Below, one piece after another: positions 58,011-64,000 of a DNA stretch of 64,000 nucleotides; the stretch's first letter is position 1; each line of letters starts with the position of its first letter. A program made the position numbers and the translations under genes. The stretch is taken from assembly GCA_043553855.1 (NCBI GenBank), contig CP121336.1, forward strand, positions 1,364,001 through 1,428,000, read 5' to 3'. The notes under the pieces were generated by a model. The model was not told where the DNA came from. It saw nothing but the letters and a program-made list of their open reading frames with translations, and ran no database searches. Source of the stretch: JAUIAS01 sp030425395. GTDB taxonomy: Bacteria > Pseudomonadota > Alphaproteobacteria > Rhodobacterales > Rhodobacteraceae.

Positions 58011-59185
58011 TGCGGCCACTTGAAGGAATAACTGTCGTCACTCTGGAACACGCGGTGGCCGCGCCGTTTGCAACCCGTCAGCTAGCCGATCTGGGCGCGC
58101 GCGTGATCAAAATCGAACGCCCGGGTTCGGGGGATTTCGCGCGCGGCTACGACACCCGTGCAGCGGGGCTTGCCTCGCATTTCGTGTGGATCAACCGCAA
58201 CAAGGAAAGCCTGACCCTGAACCTCAAGGCACCCAAGGCGCAAGAGATCGTGGCGCAGCTGCTGGGGAATGCGGACATACTGGTTCAGAACCTTGCACCC
58301 GGTGCCGCCGATCGCATGGGTCTGTCGTATGAGGCCCTGTGCGATACCAATCCCGGCCTGATCGTGTGCAACATTTCCGGTTATGGCCCGGACGGACCGG
58401 ACCGCGACCGCAAGGCCTATGACCTGCTCATTCAGGCCGAGGCCGGGTTCCTGTCGATTACCGGGTCACAGGATGCACCCAGCAAGGCGGGCATATCCGT
58501 CGCCGATATCGCGGCGGGAATGTATGCCTATACCAATATTCTGGCCGCCCTGATCGAACGCGGTCGCACCGGACGGGGCAAGCGGATTGACGTCTCCATG
58601 CTTGAAGCTTTGGCGGAATGGATCGGATACCCGATGTATTACGCCTATGACGGTGCCCCGCCACCGCCGCGTGCAGGCGCGTCACATGCCACGATTTACC
58701 CCTATGGCCCGTTCCGCGCCGGAGACGGACAGGACGTGATGCTTGGCCTTCAAAACGAACGGGAATGGGCCGCATTCTGCGATGTTGTCCTTGGGATGCC
58801 AGATCTGGCCACCGATGCGCGGTTTGCATCCAACCACGCACGATCTGGCGCGCGCGCGGCATTGGACGAAATCATCTACTCTGTTTTTGACGGGCTGAAT
58901 TCGCGCGAATTGATCGCCCGGCTTGACCGGGCCGGGATTGCCAACGCACGGGTCAATGACATGCAGGGGCTATGGGATCATGCCCAGCTCAAGGCGCGGG
59001 ATCGCTGGCGCGAGGTCAGCAGCCCAGCTGGACCGCTGCCTGCGTTGGTGCCTCCGGGCCAGTCCCCGCAAGAGGCCCGCATGGATCCGATACCGGCATT
59101 GGGCGCGGATACCGATGCCATCCTGCGTGATCTGGGACATGACGAGACCGCAATTTCAGCCCTTCGCGCAGATGGCGTGATCTAG
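58010..59185 (+). CDS. CaiB/BaiF family (class III) CoA transferase
   Basis: 391 residues. Class III CoA transferases move CoA between acyl groups through an aspartyl-CoA anhydride. Motifs: GITVVTLEHAVAAPFATRQLADLGARVIKIERP (in outline, N-terminal), GADRMGLSYEAL, NISGYGPDGPDRDRKAYDLLIQAEAGFLSITG with the catalytic Asp in AYDLLIQ (about residue 139), and DVSMLEALAEW. In the 3-hydroxypropionate cycle related Mct isomerises mesaconyl-CoA; a succinyl-CoA-dependent activation is equally possible. Shares 4 bp at its 3' end with the convergent methyltransferase gene. Confidence 0.93.
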   Translation: MRPLEGITVVTLEHAVAAPFATRQLADLGARVIKIERPGSGDFARGYDTRAAGLASHFVWINRNKESLTLNLKAPKAQEIVAQLLGNADILVQNLAPGAADRMGLSYEALCDTNPGLIVCNISGYGPDGPDRDRKAYDLLIQAEAGFLSITGSQDAPSKAGISVADIAAGMYAYTNILAALIERGRTGRGKRIDVSMLEALAEWIGYPMYYAYDGAPPPPRAGASHATIYPYGPFRAGDGQDVMLGLQNEREWAAFCDVVLGMPDLATDARFASNHARSGARAALDEIIYSVFDGLNSRELIARLDRAGIANARVNDMQGLWDHAQLKARDRWREVSSPAGPLPALVPPGQSPQEARMDPIPALGADTDAILRDLGHDETAISALRADGVI

Positions 59186-59856
59186 CGCCTTTCAAACAGG
59201 TAGAGCGTCGTGGGTTGGTCAATCACGAACCCTGTGCTGTCGCTGCGGGCGTGCTGATCAAAGGCGGCGCGCATCTGCTCGGCAGAGCCGTCGAACGCTG
59301 CCGCGCGGGCAGGATCGACATAAACAACCGACGCGACAAGCGTGTCAAAATCCGTGTAAATGCGGGTCAGGGTATAGTCGGCTTTCTCAACCAGCTTAAA
59401 AGCGGGACCGGCCCCTAGCGCATCCAGAAACCGGGCCGCTTGGGTGCGAACGACGGTTTCGTCCTCAACTGGTTTGACGATCTCGGTCATACCTCCAAAA
59501 GTCTTGGGTTCTGCCACGAATAACAGACCGCCCGCGCACAGGACACGCGCGATGTCAGCGGCGGCCGCTGCGTGCAATTGCGCCGGGATATGATGCCACG
59601 CATAAAGAACCGTCACCAGATCGGCGCAGCCATCCGCCAGCGGCAACGCCTCGGCGCGGCCAGTCCGGAACTGCGCCACTTCGCCAAACTGTCGCTGTGC
59701 CTGCGCAGTCTTGGCCGGGTCGATCTCTATCCCGGTGACCGCATCCGCGCCCGCTTCGGCGAGTTGCCCCGCGAAGGCGCCTGTTCCAGCGCCCACGTCA
59801 ACGACATGCTTGCCTGAAAGTGGCACCCGCCGGGTCAATTCCGCGATATGTGTCAT
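59182..59856 (-). CDS. Class I SAM-dependent methyltransferase
   Basis: 224 residues. Motif I HVVDVGAGTGAFAGQLAEAG (about residues 18-37), then VTGIEIDPAKTAQA (motif II) and CADLVTVLYAWHHIP (motif IV). Similar to Methyltransf_11 proteins. Target unknown. It starts 10 bp after the hemF stop on the same strand, so both are likely co-transcribed; whether it has to do with tetrapyrroles is not shown. Confidence 0.87.
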   Translation of the reverse strand: MTHIAELTRRVPLSGKHVVDVGAGTGAFAGQLAEAGADAVTGIEIDPAKTAQAQRQFGEVAQFRTGRAEALPLADGCADLVTVLYAWHHIPAQLHAAAAADIARVLCAGGLLFVAEPKTFGGMTEIVKPVEDETVVRTQAARFLDALGAGPAFKLVEKADYTLTRIYTDFDTLVASVVYVDPARAAAFDGSAEQMRAAFDQHARSDSTGFVIDQPTTLYLFERR

Positions 59857-59866
59857 AACGCGCGGG

Positions 59867-60760
59867 TCAGGCCCATTTTGCCATTGGCGGCAGGCTCATC
59901 AAAACCGCATTGGCGTCATGGCCTGTTTCCAGCCCAAACTTGGTGCCCCGGTCATAGACAAGGTTATATTCGGCATAAAGCCCGCGATGGACAAGCTGGG
60001 CATCCTTGTCCCCGTCGTCCCAATTCTGCACCCGGCGCTTTTCCACAAGCGGAACGTAAGCGGGCAAAAAGGCGCGGCCAATGTCCTGGGTCAGGGCAAA
60101 GTCTGCCTGCCAATCGCCTGTGCAGTGATCGTCCATGAATATACCGCCGACACCACGCGCGCGACCGCGATGCGGAATATAGAAATATTCGTCAGCCCAT
60201 GCCTTGAGATGCGGATAGTGGTCTGAGCCGTGCGGATCCAGAAACGTCTTTTGCGTAGCATGAAAGTGGTCGGTATCTTCGGCATATTCGAGGCAGGGGT
60301 TCAGGTCGGATCCCCCCCCGAACCACCATGCATGTGGCGTCCAGAACATGCGGGTGTTCATGTGCACAGCCGGAACATGCGGGTTTTGCATATGTGCCAC
60401 GAGACTGATCCCGCTGGCCCAAAACCGCGGATCGTCCTTCATTCCGGGCAGACCCTTGCGCGCCATCATGGCCGCCTGCGCCCGTTCGCCCAAGGTGCCA
60501 AAAACGGTCGATATATTGACGCCCACTTTTTCGAAGACACGCCCGCCGCGCATGACGCTCATCAATCCGCCGCCTGCATCGCTGCCGTCATCGGAACTGC
60601 GACGGGTTTCGGTCACTTCAAAACGGCCGGGTTGCGCATCCGCCAGAGGGCCCGTGTCGTGGTTGGTTTCCAGTGTTTCGAATGCGCTGACGATCTCGTC
60701 GCGCAGTTGGCGGAACCATGCCGCAGCCGTGGCCTTTTCCGTTTCAAAGTCGGTTGTCAT
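59867..60760 (-). CDS. hemF: Oxygen-dependent coproporphyrinogen III oxidase
   Basis: 297 residues from the ATG at 60760 (MTTDFETEK); the frame extends upstream but without homology. HemF decarboxylates coproporphyrinogen III to protoporphyrinogen IX using O2. Motifs: GGGLMSVMRGGRVFEKVGVN (about 82-101), HMNTRMFWTPHAWWFGGGSDLNP, YFYIPHRGRARGVGGIFMDD and the C-terminal YNLVYDRGTKFGLETGHDANAVLMSLPP, the family signature. Together with hemC and hemE elsewhere in this window it completes part of haem synthesis. Confidence 0.96.
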   Translation of the reverse strand: MTTDFETEKATAAAWFRQLRDEIVSAFETLETNHDTGPLADAQPGRFEVTETRRSSDDGSDAGGGLMSVMRGGRVFEKVGVNISTVFGTLGERAQAAMMARKGLPGMKDDPRFWASGISLVAHMQNPHVPAVHMNTRMFWTPHAWWFGGGSDLNPCLEYAEDTDHFHATQKTFLDPHGSDHYPHLKAWADEYFYIPHRGRARGVGGIFMDDHCTGDWQADFALTQDIGRAFLPAYVPLVEKRRVQNWDDGDKDAQLVHRGLYAEYNLVYDRGTKFGLETGHDANAVLMSLPPMAKWA

Positions 60761-60828
60761 TCTTGCATCCGGTTCGTTGTTTTTGGTTTTGGAACAGGCG
60801 TCCGAAGCCGGTCGCATGTCATTTCAGA

Positions 60829-61629
60829 TCATTGTGCCGATACAGAGACCGGATCATAGAGCGTTCTTCCGCCATCAAACGTCAAAACCTGTCCGGTCAT
60901 GAATTTTGATCCGTCGCAGGCCAGATACTGAACCGTATCGGCGAGCTCTGCGGCGGCGGCGATGCGCGATAGCGGCGTATGTTTTTCGATCTCCGGACGC
61001 AGATCCGGATTTTCCTTGAGGACCCCCTGCAAGGAGGCGCTCATTACGGAACCGAAGGCAACCGCGTTCACCCGGATCTTGTTCGGCGCCAGCGCCACGG
61101 CAAGCGATCTGGTCATTTGTTCCAGCGCGGCGGAGGCAATCGAATATCCGAGCAACTGCGGGTGCACCCTCTGCGAGGAAATCGAGGTCAGGTTGATAAT
61201 TGCTCCGCCCGCTTTTTCAGGGGCGTCTTCGGCCTGTTTGATCATACGCCGGGCGACCTGCTGGCTCAGACGCAAGGCGGGCATCAGGTTCATATCCAGA
61301 AGCTGTGCGACGGTTTCGTCATCGGGATCAAGCGGGTCCGAAGGCAGGATCTGCCGGGCACCGTTGACCAGCACATCAATCTGATCAAACGCGTCGATGG
61401 TGGCAGAGATCAGGTTGGCGACCGTCAGGCGTTCACGCAGATCCCCTGCAAAATAGCGCACGTTGCCTTCTTCGGCGCGGGGGCCCAGCTCTTCAACGAG
61501 GCGCTTCTCGTCCATGTCTGCAAACATGACGTTGGCACCCTTGTCGGCAAATTGCCGGGCTACCGCCAGCCCAAGCCCGTTGGCCGCGCCGGTAACGATG
61601 GCGGTCTTGCCCGCGATGGAAAAGGACAT
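60829..61629 (-). CDS. Short-chain dehydrogenase/reductase family protein lacking catalytic Lys
   Basis: 266 residues. The cofactor loop TGAANGLG (about 14-21), the NGARQI (NAG-like) motif and the catalytic Ser in LTSISSQRVHPQ are present, and the Tyr lies in GYSIASAALEQMT. In ordinary SDRs Tyr is followed four residues later by Lys (YxxxK); here that place is Ser, so the usual proton relay is missing. The rest of the fold looks intact with ADTVQYLACDGSKFMTGQVLTFDGG at the end. It may be an atypical SDR, a binding protein or a regulator. Lies between hemF and rsmC-like genes on the same strand. Confidence 0.82.
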   Translation of the reverse strand: MSFSIAGKTAIVTGAANGLGLAVARQFADKGANVMFADMDEKRLVEELGPRAEEGNVRYFAGDLRERLTVANLISATIDAFDQIDVLVNGARQILPSDPLDPDDETVAQLLDMNLMPALRLSQQVARRMIKQAEDAPEKAGGAIINLTSISSQRVHPQLLGYSIASAALEQMTRSLAVALAPNKIRVNAVAFGSVMSASLQGVLKENPDLRPEIEKHTPLSRIAAAAELADTVQYLACDGSKFMTGQVLTFDGGRTLYDPVSVSAQ

Positions 61630-61647
61630 GTTGTTCCCCCAAGCCGC

Positions 61648-62640
61648 CTAGGCGCGCGACTTTTTGCTTTTGGGGCGCTGCGCATGCAGCACCTTGAACC
61701 GTGAATCGCCGCCCAATTCGCTGACGTCCCGGAAAAGATTAGTCAACGTGGCCTCGTAGGGCAAATGGCGGTTTGCCACCAGCCAAAGCCGTCCCGACCC
61801 GGACAGGATACGCGCGGCATTGGCAATAAACGCCTGACCCAATGCCGGGTCCGCCGCGCGGGCGGTGTGAAACGGCGGGTTCATCACCACCGAGGACATC
61901 GGGGTCGGAGGTGTCCAGATGCGCGCGTCGGACCAAATGAATTGCGCGCGCGGGTCGGTGACATTGGTGCGCGCGCAGTCCAACGCCGCGTGATCGGCCT
62001 CAACCGAGTACAGGGTCTCAATCCCCGGACGGTCGCGCAGCAAGTGCGCCGCAAGATACCCCCACCCTGCTCCGAGGTCCGCAACGCGCGGGCCGAGGTT
62101 GTCGGGCAGGTGCTCAAGCAACATACGAGAGGCCGGATCGACACCATCCGCAGAAAACACCCCGGGAACGGTGGTAAACCCGTCAATCTTGCGCGGTTTG
62201 GCGATCCAGTCGGCAAACAGATCGGCATCCGCGTCGAACCAGAAGAGCTTGCCATGTGCCTTGTTGACAGGGCCATGGATCGTGCACCGTTTGCGCACAT
62301 CTTTCAGAATACTGTCGACGCCATCGGTTTTGGCCCCGTCGACGATCACCGGCCCGTCACTGCACCCCGCAGCAGCGGCGATCATGGCGCGGGCCTGATC
62401 CTTGGCACGCGGCAGCGCAACAATCGCGGCGGCCACCCGTTCCGGGCGTGTCTGCGTCACACGATAACCGCGCGCGGCCCATGCCTCTGCATCAGGCCAA
62501 AACCCGTGGCGGATGATAACCCGACCCGCATCCAAAGCGGTAAGGTCAAACGACAAGGCAGGCGTATCGACAAGGATATCACCCCCGTCAGGAAAGCTCA
62601 GAGTCCCCTGATCAAGGGCCAAGGTCAGGCGCGGGGACAT
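61648..62640 (-). CDS. RsmC-like rRNA guanine-N2 methyltransferase
   Basis: 330 residues from the ATG at 62640, 8 bp after the clpS stop. The N-terminal half is a degenerate methyltransferase-like domain; the C-terminal half has motif I PRVADLGAGWGYLAAHLL (about 190-207) and the catalytic NPPFHTA (motif IV, about 260-266) typical of RsmC/RlmG, which methylate guanines of 16S or 23S rRNA. Alternatives are other N-specific methyltransferases. The two-domain layout (domain duplication) supports RsmC-type. Confidence 0.85.
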   Translation of the reverse strand: MSPRLTLALDQGTLSFPDGGDILVDTPALSFDLTALDAGRVIIRHGFWPDAEAWAARGYRVTQTRPERVAAAIVALPRAKDQARAMIAAAAGCSDGPVIVDGAKTDGVDSILKDVRKRCTIHGPVNKAHGKLFWFDADADLFADWIAKPRKIDGFTTVPGVFSADGVDPASRMLLEHLPDNLGPRVADLGAGWGYLAAHLLRDRPGIETLYSVEADHAALDCARTNVTDPRAQFIWSDARIWTPPTPMSSVVMNPPFHTARAADPALGQAFIANAARILSGSGRLWLVANRHLPYEATLTNLFRDVSELGGDSRFKVLHAQRPKSKKSRA

Positions 62641-62648
62641 GGCGGGGA

Positions 62649-62990
62649 TCAGTCTTCTTTTTCCATCGTGCACTGCAACGGGTGCTGATGACGACGCGCA
62701 AAGTCCATGACTTGGCCCACCTTGGTTTCGGCAATCTCATGGCTGAACACGCCAACAACGGCCAAACCGCGTTTGTGCACGGTCAGCATGATTTCAAACG
62801 CTTGCGCGTGGTTCATACCAAAGAAACGTTCAAGGACATGAACAACAAATTCCATCGGCGTGTAATCGTCGTTCAGCAACAACACCTTGTAGAGAGGTGG
62901 CCGCTTGGTCTTGGGCCGCGTTTTGGTAACAACGTCGGTTTCGTCCCCCTCATCGGGGCGGTCTGTCATCGTGATGGGCGATAGCGTCAT
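62649..62990 (-). CDS. clpS: ATP-dependent Clp protease adaptor ClpS
   Basis: 113 residues from the ATG at 62990; a second ATG at 62969 is also possible. ClpS binds N-end rule substrates and hands them to ClpA. The conserved core is YKVLLLNDDYTPMEFVVHVLERFFGM (in outline, about 38-63) followed by AFEIMLTVHKRGLAVVGVFSHEIAETKV. The N-terminal 30 residues are acidic/disordered as usual. clpA is not next to it here; the rsmC-like gene follows on the same strand. Divergent from the HAD gene at 63077. Confidence 0.95.
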   Translation of the reverse strand: MTLSPITMTDRPDEGDETDVVTKTRPKTKRPPLYKVLLLNDDYTPMEFVVHVLERFFGMNHAQAFEIMLTVHKRGLAVVGVFSHEIAETKVGQVMDFARRHQHPLQCTMEKED

Positions 62991-63076
62991 GACGCGCCTG
63001 ACCTGTTGCGGGAATCCCTTTGTGAAGGTTGTATATAACGTCAGACCCCCCAGAGAAAAGGGACCGCGCAATCACG

Positions 63077-63775
63077 ATGGGCAAAAACATCACGATCATC
63101 GCCTTTGATGCCGATGATACGCTTTGGCACAACGAACGGTTTTTCCGGCTTACCCAGGCGCGATTTCGCGATCTTCTGAAGGCCCATAGCGATGCCAGCC
63201 ATCTTGATGAACGGCTGCTTGCGGCCGAGCGGCGCAATCTCGGGCGATATGGTTATGGCATCAAGGGGTTCACCCTTTCGATGATCGAAACAGCACTGGA
63301 GGTCACGGAAAACAGAGTTCCGGGTGAGGTGATCCATGAATTGATCGCAGCCGGTCAGGACATGCTTGAACATCCGATCGAACTGTTGCCCCACGCCCGT
63401 GATGCGGTCAGCCATGTGGCCAAGACCTATAAGACCCTGCTGATTACCAAGGGCGACCTGATGGATCAGGAACGCAAACTGGCCCAATCCGGGCTCGGCG
63501 ATCTGTTTCACGGTGTCGAGATTGTATCGGAAAAAACCCGCGACGTTTATCAAACAATTTTTGCCCGCCACGGCGGCTCCGCAGAGACATCCATGATGGT
63601 TGGAAATTCAGTCAAGTCGGATGTGGTGCCCGTGATCGAGGCCGGAGGATGGGGCGTGCACGTGCCCCACGGCCTGGAGTGGGAGATCGAAAAAGCCCCC
63701 CTTCCGGTGTCCGAACCCCGGTTCCGCCATCTAAAGGATCTGGGCGGCATAATTCCGCTGCTGTCACAAATCTGA
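63077..63775 (+). CDS. HAD-superfamily hydrolase
   Basis: 232 residues from the ATG at 63077 (MGKNITIIAFDADDTLW). HAD phosphatase motifs: DADDTLW (Asp nucleophile and acid), LLITKGDL (motif II Thr), SEKTRDVYQ (motif III Lys) and MVGNSVKSDVVPVIEAGGWGV (motif IV). The helical cap (about 20-100) suggests a subclass I phosphatase acting on small molecules. Substrate unknown. Divergent from clpS across an 86-bp spacer. Confidence 0.88.
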   Translation: MGKNITIIAFDADDTLWHNERFFRLTQARFRDLLKAHSDASHLDERLLAAERRNLGRYGYGIKGFTLSMIETALEVTENRVPGEVIHELIAAGQDMLEHPIELLPHARDAVSHVAKTYKTLLITKGDLMDQERKLAQSGLGDLFHGVEIVSEKTRDVYQTIFARHGGSAETSMMVGNSVKSDVVPVIEAGGWGVHVPHGLEWEIEKAPLPVSEPRFRHLKDLGGIIPLLSQI

Positions 63776-64000
63776 TCAATCAACGCCGATTGGTTTTCGC
63801 TTCCCTCGTAGGCCATTCAAGGCCAGCCACAACATGTAGGCGCTTAAGGTGTCATCGGTAACACATTAAAAATTAAGGTTTTCTTTGATTTTTTGCCCGT
63901 TCCGCACTATCATTGAGAAAATTCGGGCGCAGATCCGGGACACTGAGGCAGACAAAGGCGACTATTGTGCAGGAACGGCGTTTTCAGCCGGCCCGTTTTG
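63776..64000. other. Right-edge intergenic region with a possible gene start
   Basis: After the HAD stop the sequence is AT-richer (63860-63900). From 63967 a GTG opens a frame, GTG CAG GAA CGG CGT (MQERR...), preceded 8 bp upstream by AAAGG, and runs off the window edge, so a gene may begin here. No product can be named from 11 codons. Confidence 0.35.

Overview
The window looks like chromosomal DNA of a marine alphaproteobacterium of the Rhodobacterales (Roseobacter group). The evidence is the GC-rich coding sequence, the rpoZ–RSH–DUF2062–pdxJ–acpS–lepB–rnc order, the TIGR02300 'FYDLN' protein, DUF1244, DUF3429, a Rhodobacter-type malyl-CoA lyase (mcl1), the DgcN/DgcA D-glutamate genes, and the tetrapyrrole genes hemC, hemE and hemF. 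No phage structural genes, conjugation genes or CRISPR array were seen.

Layout. 1-298: 3'-truncated EamA/DMT transporter with its own promoter, next to an intergenic stretch with a strong leftward terminator. 969-7684 (minus): rnc, lepB, acpS, pdxJ, DUF2062, RSH (ppGpp synthetase/hydrolase), rpoZ, folK. 7815-10756: NYN protein, a divergent DUF1772/TetR pair with an inverted-repeat operator, ispH. 10875-12273: an AT-richer two-gene island whose products resemble the RexA/RexB (or Kiwa) type of defence module. 12628-14458: DUF3429, methyltransferase, rnhA, DUF1244. 14565-17447 (minus): D-amino-acid aminotransferase, dgcA, dgcN. 17721-22429: mcl1, a LysE-like gene with a broken start, accA, a GntR regulator, a YgjP-type metalloprotease, FYDLN protein, tRNA-Ala(GGC). 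22782-29737 (minus): BLUF photoreceptor, CpXC zinc protein and a roughly 1860-residue helical-repeat protein ending in a HEVGH metalloprotease domain. 29964-33473: META protein, fatty acid desaturase, and divergent hemC/hemE.

33530-49455 is the accessory core. An elongator tRNA-Met gene is followed by three tandem copies of one small integrative element. A 45-bp 3' part of the tRNA is repeated exactly at 33562, 41293 and 48573. Element A (about 7.7 kb) has its tyrosine integrase cut by an IS21-family insertion with an 8-bp target duplication. Element B (about 7.3 kb) is intact. Copy C is an internally deleted remnant. A and B share an integrase, serine recombinase with a res-like site, a 220-residue unknown protein, a 240-bp array of eight small hairpins with compensatory changes, and three small genes. 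They differ at two cargo slots: lipoprotein, WGR protein and unknown small proteins in B, and a RiPP-precursor-like gene in A and C.

49476-63775 returns to ordinary chromosome: a clan-A-like glycoside hydrolase with an acidic, hydrophobic C-terminal tail; an alpha/beta hydrolase; a tripartite hybrid histidine kinase; a three-gene acyl-CoA cluster (mesaconyl-C4-CoA hydratase-like, acyl-CoA dehydrogenase, CaiB-type CoA transferase); and on the minus strand clpS, an RsmC-like methyltransferase, an SDR lacking the usual catalytic lysine, hemF and a small methyltransferase; then a HAD phosphatase.

All functional names are from reading the translated sequence; no database search was run.
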